Assembly: GCF_028389875.1 (NCBI RefSeq)
Contig: NC_084666.1
Span: 28,180,308 to 28,244,307 of the forward strand
Direction of reading: 5' to 3'
DNA from: Rhea pennata
Taxonomy: Eukaryota; Chordata; Aves; Rheiformes; Rheidae
Length of the DNA stretch: 64,000 nt
Shown piece after piece: positions 1 through 12,600 of the stretch. The position numbers were made by a program, and so were the translations under genes. The notes under the pieces are model-generated. The model saw only the letters and a program-made list of their open reading frames with translations. It made no database searches and was not told the origin of the DNA. Positions within the stretch are counted from its first letter, which is position 1; each line of letters opens with the position of its first letter.

Positions 1-358
1 ATATATATCAATTTATATATATATATATACATATATATATATAATTGATAAGACTCTGTAAGGAACATGAATTTAATTACTGATTTAAGGATCAAAAGGT
101 AAAATAAATATACATCAGGCTATATTAACCTTCAAATACACACACACAGGTGTCTCTAAAGCTACAGGATTTGTATTCATGCACTTAAGATAAACTGGAT
201 CCACAAACTTACAGAAGGCTTTGCTAGACTTCTTTACTTAGGTGGTTGGCCTGTTTGACCGCAAAGGTTGGTAAATCGTGTCACCACACACATCTGCAAC
301 ATCTTCCTTTCCCCTTTCTCTCTGCTACTTTGCAATACTGCAGTGCACCTTTGCCCCA
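1..358. repeat. AT-rich leader with (AT)n microsatellite
   Basis: The first 45 bases are an imperfect (AT)n tract, and a short CA run lies near 140-150. The rest, up to the CR1 junction, is AT-rich DNA in which I see no gene. Confidence 0.8.
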
Positions 359-1301
359 GCCTGTTCAACTTTTTCATCAATGACCTGGATGAGGGGACAG
401 AGGGTCTCCTCAGCAAGTTTGCCGATGATACCAAGCTGGGAGGAGTGGCTGACACACCTGAGGGCTGTGCTCCCATTCAGAGAGACCTGGACAGGGTGGG
501 GAGTTGGGCAGAGAGGAACCTCCTGAGGTTCAACAAGGGCAAGTGCAGAGTCCTGCACCTAGGAAAAAAATAACCCTAGGCACCAGTACAAGGTGGGGGC
601 TGACCTGCTGGAGAGCTCTGCAGAGAAGGACCTGGGAGTGCTGGTGGATGACAAGTTGACCATGAGCCAGCAATGTGCCCCTGTGGCCAGGAAGGCCAAG
701 GGTCTCCTGGGGTGCATTAGGAAGAGTGTTGCCAGCAGGTCGAGGGGGGTGATCCTGCCCCTCTACTCAGCCCTGGGGAGGCCTCATCTCAACTACTGTG
801 TCCAGTTCTGGGCTCCCCAGGACAAGAGAGACATGGCACTACTGGAGAGAGTCCAATGTAGGGCTATGAAGATGATCAGAAGGCTGGAGCATCTGCCCTA
901 TGAGGAACGGCTGCGAGAGCTGGGCATCTTCAGCCTGGGGAAGAGAAGACTGAGGGGGGATCTTATCAACGTGTACAAGTACCTGAAGGGAGGGTGTCAA
1001 GGGGACGGGGCAAAACTCTTTTCAGCTGTCCCGTGTGACAGGACAAGAGGCAATGGGCAGAAACTGAACCACAGGAAGTTCTGCCTGACCGTGAGGGGGA
1101 ATTTCCTCACTGTGAGTGACACAGCACTGGAACAGGTTGCCCAGCTCCACAGGTTGTGGAGTCTCCTCCTCTGGAGATATTCAAGGCCTGCCTGGATGCA
1201 ACCCTGTCTAACATGCTCTAGGTGACCCTGCTGAGTGGGGAGGTTGGACTAGATGATCTCCAGAGGTCCCTTCCAACTTACTGATTCTATGATTCTATGA
1301 T
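359..1301 (+). mobile_element. 5'-truncated CR1 LINE, 3' end of reverse transcriptase ORF
   Basis: This is the 3' part of a CR1 non-LTR retrotransposon. Similarity to the second CR1 in the window begins near 359; upstream sequence is unrelated, so this is the usual 5' truncation. The reading frame at about 360-570 encodes the C-terminal half of the reverse transcriptase palm, including the catalytic F-A-D-D box at 418-429. A second frame, 593-1225, carries the rest of the ORF2 C-terminus, and the frame breaks at a run of seven A (564-570). The end is diagnostic of avian CR1: a conserved GGTTGGACTAGATGATCTC block at about 1242-1260 followed by two ATTCTATG octamers (1284-1299). There is no poly(A) tail, which fits CR1. 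It cannot mobilise itself, lacking ORF1, the endonuclease and most of the RT. Confidence 0.95.
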
Positions 1302-4300
1302 AACTTAGGTAGTTTATCACTAAAACAAGTCAGTACAGTGCAGTCTGATCTGAGTGGTGACTTGAGATGCTAATCCAATAAAATAATAGGAAATAACAAG
1401 CATGTGCCTAAAATAGAAGAGAATATATACAGTCTTTGCTTACTTGCCCATTTAACGCACATATAGAGACAGCACAGTAGTATTGGGCAGCATATTAAAG
1501 TTTCTTGCTAGTTTCATTACAAGGAATAGCTACCTAAAAAGGAAAGGCTGTGGAGTAAGGTGTTGGATTGCTCTGTAACCTTTTTTTAAAGTGTGGCCCC
1601 TGGGTCTATAAATATTGAGCAACTACTTCTCAGGAGACCCACAGGAGGTAACCAAAAAAAGGCAGTCCTTCAATTCAGTAAGATCCTCTCGCTCTGAGGC
1701 TTCTCTGAAGATATTTTAAGGATCCTTAAGTCAGCTGGCTAAGCTGCATGATGCAAGTTACAGCACCATGGGTGCAGTGCAGAGTGTATGACACATTCCT
1801 GGACACGTCTTGGGTTTGTCTGCAGCATGTAGTTACCAGGACTCTCTAGCAAGAATTTGGGCTAAGCCACACTGCAGCACAGTCTGCAATGCTTTCACAG
1901 CACTGCATGTGGTTTAGAGGCCACGTGTCACTGCTGAGGAAACATAGTAGGCTTCCTCGAAGAGACAACTCTTAGTATTCAAAAGGAAGTTTAGTGAATC
2001 AGCCTTCAGATATGTGCTGGCAGGGTAAAATCTAACAAATAGACATGGATGTTCCAAAGAACAGATTCTGAGCTCAGCAAAACAAATTTCAGAGCTGACT
2101 TTAGTGGAATTACACCAAATGTATAGGGAAAAAAAAGAAAAGAAAGGAGATTTTGTTTCAGGATGTGGTCTGTTTAGCTAGAGTAGCTAGAGTCTGCTAC
2201 TGAAATGTAGGTGGTCAAAGGGTCAAAGTATAATTTTAGCTAGTAGATAAAGTATGATGTGAAAGTCTGCATAGGCTTACAACAAAAAACAAAAACTATT
2301 AAAATTAATATATCTTTTCTTCCTCAGGAGACAAAACTATTTTTCCATTTGCAAGAGTTTGGTATCAGTGTGTTATATAAACATGTTATACTGATTTAAA
2401 TAGAATTACCTAAGCCACTACAATTACAAGGCTATCTAGCCAAAACCCTAAACCCCAAGAGAAGTTCAGAATCTGATCTTGCTGACATTGTTGTAGATAC
2501 CTTCCTAGTGAAATTGTCATGAATTTAAACTCACAGAACAGGTCAGACTGGCTCTGTTTATGGATATTCATTTTATCTGCAATTCCCTAACACTGTTGCA
2601 AGCTGGAGAATAAAATACATCATGCATCTAGTTGACTTTGTGAATTCACTTGAAAGAACATAATCACTAGTATGACAGTAGTCTTCACTTCAAGCATTTT
2701 GCCACATAATCTTAATTTCTGCCCTTATCAGGCCAATTCTTGACACAGTAATGACAGTTCAGAATAAATCCACTGTAATAATTCCCTACTTGAATTTACT
2801 CTATAGTAAACTTCATGATCTCTTGCACTCATCCTAACAACCTTTTCCCATTCTTCATTGACAGCCATTAATGTTATATATTTTCAAAAGGGCTGAGAGA
2901 AATAGTATTGGCTTTGTACCTAAAGGATTAGTAAATTCATATTAAAATGTTTTACTTAACTGCTATTCACTTTTCTTTTCAAACAGTATCTACTCGTTAA
3001 ATATAGCTGTAAAGTAAGGACAGAAAATGTAACATTTTTGTCTAATTGATCCCCGATAAATTCCATTGCTGTGGTCAAAACTAAGCAGGGATAAACATTG
3101 TAGCCCTTGCAGTGTTGTGTCCACAGCTATAGTCTTGCTGAAGACAGTTCTAAATGTGCTACTTCACTGTTTTGAAAAGCTCTTAAAGTTGAGGTATAGG
3201 GGTAGCTAGGGAGCCTGCAGGTGGTATACGGAGTGCATAACTGGCTTTTAATTGCATGCTTCATTCCTGCTACCTTGCAACCTCCTTTAATTCACAGCTC
3301 AGTCTGATCTTAGCAAATGTTCTTTATTTAAAGTCCAACTTTTTAATACATTTACCAGATCAGTCTGTAACTAAAGTGCTTAAGAGAGGTGTGTGTACAA
3401 GTATAGGTATAGAGATACACACAGACACACACAGACAATTTGTTAAATACAGATTCAGAGCCAAGTTGAAATAGAATTTGCCTCATTACTTCAAACTGCT
3501 TAATTGTGACAATACTAACAACAGACAATGATCTCATTGTCTTGCCAAATTAGTACCCCCTGCGCTTCATGGGATTCTGTCATAAATCCAGTATTTTCAC
3601 AGAACAAATAAATGAAATAGAATCCACAATCTATTTAGCTAGCTCAGATTATTGACTCTTAGGAAAATCAACTGTGATGGGAAAACAGCTGTTTTTAAAA
3701 TAATAATAAAACTGTCTGGAAAAACTCTAACATTTTACTCAAACTTGTCTTGCCAAAACGCTTACGAGAAAGGAAGAAGATTGCATGTCCCTTGCCTTCA
3801 TGTGTTTCTTTGTTCTAATATACAGATATATCACTGGTAATAGATGCCTGTGCCATGACTACAAATGGGCTGATCCATTACTATCTAGCTTGACATTTGG
3901 CTTGTAAACAATAGTAGGAACTGAGTCCATAGAAAATATGTCATTCTTGCCAGCCCGCCACATTGTTTGAGCTGGAAATCAAGATAAACTGCCACATTCT
4001 TGGTTAAAAATAAGAGGCCTTTGAATTTTCTCTCTCTGAACTTTCCATCAACGGTTGACTTTTGTCATTTTGGCACATCTTCTGAGGTCTGAATATAACT
4101 TAGTCTCTATGTAGTACATTTCACACTTAAAGAGTTGTACAGTACTGGGACTGGCTTAGACTAGTTAATAAAAGAAATGCAAAGTTTGTCTTACTGCATT
4201 GGCTACTAGCATCTTACCATTCCCTACCACACAGCCTTGGTTGTGATGGAGGGAAGACAGTATTACCACAGCTACTTCAAGGCACCTTGGTGCCTCAGAA

Positions 4301-5281
4301 GGAAGCTTTTTCTTGGTTCTTATTTAACTCTAGAGTACCACTGACTGCAGTACCTTACACCTGGGCTGAATCTGTCCCTTCTATTATTTTGATATTGCAT
4401 CCTCCACAAATCCATCACAATTAGTGACTCAGCTTTTCCACCAAGCAACAGACATTTAAAAGGATGTAGTTCACTGGCACACTCTAAAAATTGTTTCTAG
4501 CTGGAAATGATAACATCAGTTAGTTCTGTGTTTGCACAAAGTACTCTACAATACTGCAAGGGGCTAAGGATATTTACAGAAAAAGATTTCTGCAGAAAGT
4601 TCTGTCTGCTTCTAATAAAATGTACATGTTGTGTTCAGCATGTTATTATCACTTAATAAAACAATGTTTGCATGATGGCAACTGCACGTTCAGAATTATT
4701 TCTTGATTTTAATTTTGGTAGAGAAAATTCATTGTTTAAAAGGATTATATATCTGATATTCTGCCTAGCAGTAAGGTAGAATACTCCTATTGCTATGTTA
4801 CTTACCATGCTATAAGGCCTGAATTTATCAGTAAGTGTTTTAACAGATGTGAAATACATGTTAGTGGACATTTGGAACATGTTGTATTTACTGGCACAAC
4901 CATATTCACTGCTTGCATGAACAAAAACAACTCCATTGTTTAAGCAATAGTGAATATGGTATGTCAAGTTTGCAGCTCACCTGAATTACAAAAGCATCTG
5001 ATAGACCATGATGCTGGATTCAGCACAATGTTTTTAATTTCTGCTGACTTAATAGGAAGTCAAATAAGGGCAGGTTTTCATTATTTATAGTATTTATATT
5101 GCTTATCTTTATGCATTGATGGAGCAGATTATAGTGAATTAAATTTGGTTTATAAACTACAGCAAGATTTTTCCTCCTGTTAACCTTGTATGGGTTGGCT
5201 TGCTTGCATTTAAATGAGGGGATCCATTATACAGCCCCGTTTTCTCATGATTCTTTCTTTTTTTGTATGAAACCTGAAGAC

Positions 5282-5367
5282 CTGATGGGACCAAACTTGT
5301 GCTTAAAGTTAAGCATACACATCACTGATGGGACCAAACTTGTGCTTAAAGTTAAGCATATACATCA
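5282..5367. repeat. Direct tandem duplication, 2 x 43 bp
   Basis: Two adjacent 43-bp units, 5282-5324 and 5325-5367, each beginning CTGATGGGACC. I count a single difference (ACAC versus ATAC near the end of the unit). The near identity suggests a recent duplication. No coding role is visible. Confidence 0.95.
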
Positions 5368-7940
5368 ATGTGTTGCTTCTTAAACTCAGACGTTCAATCT
5401 GCACAGAACTGCAGCTGGACATGGAACATAGAACATGATTACTTTCTGGATCACTGATTCCCACCACTGTTATCATGGACAACCCCACAAAAAAGGGCAA
5501 CTAACAAAAGTATTAAACTCTAGAAGAAAGATAGCTAAGGTGTTTGCCTCCACTACTTTCAGAAAAGAACAATGCTAGATTATCTGGTCATCGCAAGTCT
5601 ATTATCAGCATAAATTTAGTGGCAGCTAGCTTATACTCATTTGCCCTTGGGGCAGTGTCCTTTAATTTACATAGCTTTTCTTCCTCCCTCATTTTTACCC
5701 TCATTTATAGTGAACTATGATACATTCTCTGAAACCACATCCAACTGATCTAAGCAAGGAACTTTCTGGTCTATACTCGTGGTCTTAACATCTCCATGAT
5801 CATTTAAAGATCCTTTTTCTGAACTTCTTCCAGTGTGTATTAATCTTTCTTCACTGTGACAGAGTTGTTCTCAGTACACCAAATAAGATCTCTGCACTGC
5901 CATGTACAACTGCATGCATATTTGCCTTTAACCTATTTGAAAGATTTCACCTAGAGTCCATCAGAAATATTTTTGGATTTAATGACAGCATCATAGCAGC
6001 AGTCCTTAGATATCCCATGATTGACAACTGACCAAAACAGCCAGATCTTTCCCTTCATCTCTTGTCAGTAGCTGATGGGCCTGTACTTACTAAAGAAATT
6101 CTTACTAGTCTCTAAGTCCTTTGCCCTTTATGTTGTTAATCTTCATCCTATGTCTATTACTTTAGTCTTCTGTTAACTGAGCCCTTGCTTTATGGCAGCT
6201 TAGCATTAAAGATACTTTGCCATCAGTGTATTTCATTAATCACTTGTATTTGCACATAACCATTAACAAAAATGATAAATGTAGTCAATTCCTAATACAG
6301 TCCACAACTGTACAATTAATTTTCCTGCAACCTGAGCATTCTACTGTAAGTGCTTTAACTTCTTCTATTTTTCCTGTATCACCACACTTTTTTTCAAATT
6401 AATAATTTCCCATCACATAACAACATGTCAAGCACTTTACTGAAATTCACAAGGATCTGCTTTAATGCAATTCTCATCTCTGGAAAATCACATATTTTAT
6501 CCCAGAAAAATACCATGTTCTTTTGGCACAATCTATCTTTGGTAAATATTTCTTCTGCTTTTATATACTTCTATATCTCTACTTTCTATTTCTTTCCAAA
6601 AAAATGCTGCATCCTTGAAGGTAATTGAGATCATGCTAATATATCTTTGTGGATCATTCTTCTCCTTAAAGATAGCTGCTTCATTTTCTGTTCTTTAGTC
6701 ATTTAAAACCATCTGAATTGACAAATGTATTAAAACTGTTATTACTGGCTTTCTGATTTCAGTTACTGTATCTCTTAATATTCTTCTTACTTGAGAGCTG
6801 AGTTCTTTCACTTTGCTTTCATCTTGCATGTGCCAAATTCTGTTTCCACACCCATTCTCATTAATCATCTTGGTTCTGCCTCCATGTACTATATACCTTT
6901 ACTGAAGCTGAAGCAAATACTCAGTGAGGTAGTTTGGCGTGATACATAGATTATCTTTAATCATAATCACATTTATACTATACAAGGTATTAATTTCTTT
7001 CTTAGTGTGGATGTGGCCAAAATACCTTTTTACTATTTTGCTTGACTTTCCTTTGCAGGGTCTAATTCAGCTTCACTTTTGACATCTTCACCCTTCCCCT
7101 ATGCTTTCTGCTTGTCAAAATCTTTTCTTTTCTCTGTAGATGCTCTGTTTACACATAATATTAAGGGTTTCTGTATTAATTAGGAGTGAAGATATTTCCT
7201 ACATTTTTCCCTTTGCTTGGGATGAGTATTTCAGATAATTTCTGTAATACTGTGTTAAAGAAACTCCAACTGCCTTGCACAGTTTTATTGCATTCATTTA
7301 AATATTCAGGGACGATATGTGTTCAAAATTCAAATGAACTGAATAGTACCAATATTTTAAAATTAATATTTCAACCACTTTTTTTTCAGCAGAGCTTGGC
7401 TTCTTTTGAATAATACCTTTACTTGTGTAGCACGAGAAACAAACTTAGTAAATAAATGGGCAATGATTCCCTAGACCAAAGATCTTAAAATCTACAGGGA
7501 ACAATTACAGAAAGGGATGAAATATGGAAGTATGAGGATGGGCAATGAAACAGCACATTTTTACTTAATGCTTAAGAGTTTTAAAAATTTCTGTAATTTT
7601 AATTATAAACATAGGAAAAGAAATAAGCTTATTTTTATTGTATAACTTGGAGGCTCATCTGGCTGTTGCAGTCAGAAAGTCACTACTGAAAAGAAAAATT
7701 TTCAGTCATCCAGTCTTTTCAGTGAATGTCAAGATAGTATTGAAAGAAAGTAAATAGCAATATCATAGAAAAAATGTAATGAATTTTTCTACATCAAATC
7801 GTTCATCAAGGTCCAGCTACAAACAAGGGGGTGAGAGATGGGAGCAGAAAACTCACCATATCGACCTTACTAACCTACAATAAGAGTCTGACCTGCAGTT
7901 TCAAGACCAGATGATTTTTGTTTTGTTCTCCTGAGAGCTA

Positions 7941-7955
7941 CCGCTAGAGGGCCAT
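7941..7955 (+). promoter_or_regulatory. CTCF-like motif
   Basis: The string CCGCTAGAGGGC fits the CTCF core (CCNSNAGRGGGC) in forward orientation and is unusual in this AT-rich stretch. Occupancy cannot be judged from sequence. Confidence 0.4.
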
Positions 7956-9644
7956 GCGCCTGCAATCTTGCAAATCCTTACTAACTCCGACACAGCCTGC
8001 TCTCTTAATTTGTTGTGGTTTCCAAACAATACTGTCCTAATTTGCCTTTCATTCGCAAATAACATAACATTCCTGTAAGGGGAAATCTAATGACAGCTTT
8101 TCTTGTGGCTTCAGCAAGAAGGTATGCACTCAATTAGGCACTAAGAAACATGCTCTTGGAGACAAATGAATTCAAAGTTTCTCTTTTCTTACCTGCAGGG
8201 ATTTTCACGTTTGCTCACTCTTGTTGACAGAAGCAGCAATGGCCAGCTCCACTCCCCCGCAGGGCACTAGCTAGAGAAGCTGAGCAACCGAGGATTGTAA
8301 AGTGAACAGTACTAGAAAAAGCAGCAATGTAAGCGGGAATGTTTTGCTCATTCCTTTGTGTTATTTGTTGCTTTATTGATGTAGGATAAAATCAGCCTCC
8401 ATCTGACACAGAAAAAAAAATCACCATAGAAGAATGAAGAAGAAAGAAGACATGGTTCTGCGATTCAGTGATAAATGAGAACACAGATGCTGAAGAGAAA
8501 AATCAACAAGTGCAACTGGTTACACTGTAAGATTAAGGCCTAATCCAGCCACAGAATGATGCATTGGTCAACCTGGCTATAACAGAAAATAAGGCCTACA
8601 CAGATTTCTTCTCTCCCCAAATAAGTCACTGTGGCCAAAATAAAAAAGGCACAAGATGCTCATCTGGCCCTGCCACAGCCACACACTTAGCAAAGTGGCT
8701 ACTAAAATGGTGGTTTGACTAGCTTAGGTCTTGGTTCCTCTGAGACAGCAAGGGCCTGCGGTGTAAGAACCATTCAGGATTTGTGTATCAACTGTGGTAT
8801 CTTCTCCAGAATTCTCTTCCTAGCCATCTTGGTCCAACCTGCACAGTCCAGAGATGGCTGTCGTTCTTCTCTGTTCTTCAGATATCTCCATGGAGAGAAA
8901 AATGCAAGTAAGTCAGGACTGAGTTGTCTCTGGAGATAGACTATACTGCTGCCATTTCCCCCACAAGCATTTTCATTTCAGAACCAAAAATCATAGCTCT
9001 GCGTGAGCTCTGTTTTCCCTTGGCGAGCTGCGACCAGACGGGATTTTGAGAGAAGAGCATCAAGCAGCATGGCTTATCAGCTGCTGGCAAATGTCCCTCC
9101 ACTGCTCCAGTGGACAAAACAGCAACACTTACAGACTCCTAGAGCTGTTGCTCTGACAGTTTCACTCACCCTGGTGGGGAATAAACTATGTGGGAAAAGT
9201 GTGTTTATGTTCCTAAATCTCTTAGTCCCACTCTGTTGGAATGCCAGCTCACAGGAGACTCTCCTAAGGAGTGATCTGCCTGAGGACAGGCTAAGCTGCC
9301 ACTGTGTGGCAGGAAGGCACCTGGACATTTCCAAGGCTGGGATCACAAGTGGTGGAGGAGAACTTGGGAAGCAGTTGTTCGGCCAGCCTACACCACCATT
9401 AGTATACAGCGGAAGTACGTACATAGTTTAGGAACATGATTATCTTGCACAATGCAATTGGCATCAGCTAGTGGGTAACTTTATGCCAGATATATCTCAG
9501 ATCTTTAAGATCTTTATGCCAGATCTTAAAATCAAAGACTAAGAAAGCAAGTTTGGCATTCATGTCCATTTCTTCCCAATGTCCCACTACGGAGATTGAG
9601 CTCAAGTGGCTGATTCTGACTCAGCGAGTGTTACAAGGTGTTGT

Positions 9645-9656
9645 CACTAGATGGCG
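9645..9656 (+). promoter_or_regulatory. CTCF-like motif
   Basis: CACTAGATGGCG matches the common CTCF variant with AGATGGCG, in forward orientation, 1.7 kb from the motif at 7941. Confidence 0.4.
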
Positions 9657-12600
9657 ACTGACTCCTGTACTGCACAAAGTATCAAAACAATTTCTCAGAA
9701 CAGGAAGAGAAAGCAAAAGTTGAAGTTTCACTATAATGTAGTATAACATCATTTCTCAAATAATATATTTTTCTCTCCAGGCTTAATGACATAGGTAACA
9801 TCTCAGGATTTCACTGGCAATTCTTTTATTTGCATGAAGTATTTCCATTATCACAACAATGCATAAAACTGGTCACACAGTATCTTCCCATTTGATTGTA
9901 AATTCTAATTATTTTTGTCAGCATCAGTATATTGCTTTCGATCAAAAGAATAGTCTTTCTAAATACAAATGATGAATGAATCAATTAAGCATGAAGCTAA
10001 TTTAATTGCAAAGTTTGGTCTGCACTATGCATTATCCCTGTTCTCTCCCCCTTGCAATTACAAATCTTCATGAAAATCGAACAAGAGGATTTTAAAAATA
10101 TATTAGCTTTGTCTGTATATATTTAAGAGCAACATTTAAAACTTTCAACATGTCTGAAAAATGCTCTCTTTCCAATTATTTTACATTTTCAATACAACTT
10201 GGCTCTTTTTCATGCTAAAAAAGTGTAGAGGGAAAACTGTTTTAAGAATCTCTTGAGCACAATGAAATAGTTTTCCTAACAGAATTGGCTTGCAAATAAA
10301 GGTGTGGCAGGAGAGTTCTCAGTATATTTAAAAACTTTTAGGAGTGGTATAACAGAAGATTGCTTCATATGGGTGGTGTTATACAAGGTTTCAATCGGTA
10401 TTACTCAAGCAAATGAAATCACTGTAGTCTGTAAGCAAATAAAAATCCTCAATCTTCTTGACAACAGAAAATCATTTCCCAGTGTTCTGAGTCACTTTAG
10501 TCTGATCACACGTTTTAAATGTGTTGAGCTCAGCAGGTTTCTAAATAGTAATTAGGATATTTGATAGATAAACATGAAAGAGTGGTAGTTAACCCCATGA
10601 CAAACTGAACTTGTATTTGTTAATGATTTTTACATGCAGCTATGCAAAAAAAAATCTTCAAGGAGCAAAATTTCTAAAACTTGTGAAAGGTACTCAGATA
10701 CTATGATGATGAACTTTGCGTAAATAGACAGACATTATGTGGGGTGTCTGCAGTGATATGGAAGATTTATTACAATACTCAACTCTGATGATAAACTTTT
10801 TTTTAAAGAGTCATCAGACTTTTTACAATTACTTATAAAGATTGAACTACATATTTATTCGTGGTTTTTCTAACCACACAGTATTCCATGAATACCAGCC
10901 TTATTAGAAATCTGCTTGTCCAGTATTCTGAAATTGCTTTTGCTCCAGATCTGGAGTGCAAAGAACACGTTTAAACATGGTTGTGGTCAACCATTATCGT
11001 CTTTTTTTCTGTACATAAAAAAGAGATATGTTGATTGATGTTGAGGAGCTATATTTTGTACTTGAAAGATACCAAAGATAGGTGTACTTCAATGGCAGAA
11101 CTCAGCTAGAATCTTCCCTGCCCTTTGGACATGACTGCAACTCAGTAAGAACACCAGCGTATTGAATGCTCTTTCACATGATAGGGTCAGTAGTAATACA
11201 GCAGGCTTTTATCCAACTTCTAAAAATACTTAAAAAGCTTTTTTAGTATATTTTGCCCATGGATGCCACTACAAAGCTCACTGCCTTTCACAATTTCTAA
11301 AAGACAATTACTGAAAACACATGTAAAGACACTGACTGTGTATTTTGAGTTTCCAAATAACCTAGGTCTAGCCTAATGGACTGTGTGTGTCTTCTTTACC
11401 ACTGATGAAGTCAGATATACTCAGAGAAATCTTTTGTAAAAAATTAAAGCTAGTGTTGATTCATTCATTTGAACCAAGTTAACAGTTTTGAAATTAATTT
11501 TGAAATGGACATATACTTATTTCACTACATAATCGACATTTGTGCATATGATATATTGTAATGACAAAGGATAATTTCCATTTTGTCAAGTGTTTAGATA
11601 AACACAGCCTAACAGGAACATGCTTGGCCTGCTGAATATCGCCTTTTAAAGGTCTGACAGGCAACAACCTTCCCCAAGAGACTAAACAAAGCTGCCTTTA
11701 AAACTGTTTGTTTTTCCTAGCCTGAAGTTAAACACTGCTACAAATACTAACTTCCCACCATGCATTCACCCATCCTCATGCATTCTTCCCTTTGAGGAAC
11801 CTTTCGTTCTCCCAGGTGACAACTGAAATAAAGGTTTCTGAGTCAGATTCTAACAGGTTTACCAGATACAAAACCAGCAATGCACTGAATAACATCCATA
11901 AAACACTAACTACAGAGCTATGCAAGCTAAAGAGCCCAAAGGCCATCAGAATGAAGTTCACAGTGGCTTTTTTCCCAGGTACCACTTGTTAGAGGGATAT
12001 GTGCTGAATTACAGGAGCGACATAAGAGCTTTGCCCAGCTTGCTTTTGTTTTGGAGAGAGTGCTCCTCATTTTCTCTTATCATGTGAGTTAAGAATCTGC
12101 GCTGAGTCAGAGAAAGAAGCACCCGTGCAGGTATAGAGAACTGCTGTTCCACAGCTTTGCTATTGTCCATTTTAATACCACAGAACCCTGGCCATGCTAT
12201 TTTTGCACTGAAGGGCTTTCAGAATTTCTGAGACTCTAGAAAATACTACTGAAAAAATGCTGCTTCTCTCTTCCCTCTCTGTGTGTGTTTGGAAAAGACA
12301 GCATTGATTCAAACTAAAATTGTTCAGAAACTCTGTAAAAGGTCTACTTTAAAATGCAAACAAATCTCTCATGCTCCTGTGACACAGTGGAAAGATTTCA
12401 TTTTTGTGGCATTACTATCAATTAAAGTTACTTATGTATAATCATCCAGGAGCCTCTGCTTGGGTTGTGATCTTTCACATCTGGCCAGTATGAGCTTGGA
12501 ATCTGATAACTGAGATGCTTATAGAAGCCATTACTGCCTGACATTTAATGGGAGACTTCTGGTCCAAGCCTCGCTTGTCTCAGTTCCTGAAAAGCAAGAA

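Noticed and set aside
9003..9431. A 142-codon + strand open frame
   Set aside because: A 115-codon minus-strand frame overlaps it, I see no domain or conserved motif, and the length is near chance expectation for a 64-kb window.
10943..10956. 14-bp perfect palindrome CTCCAGATCTGGAG
   Set aside because: Isolated, with no partner elements or known matching factor; a palindrome of this length is not surprising in a window of this size.
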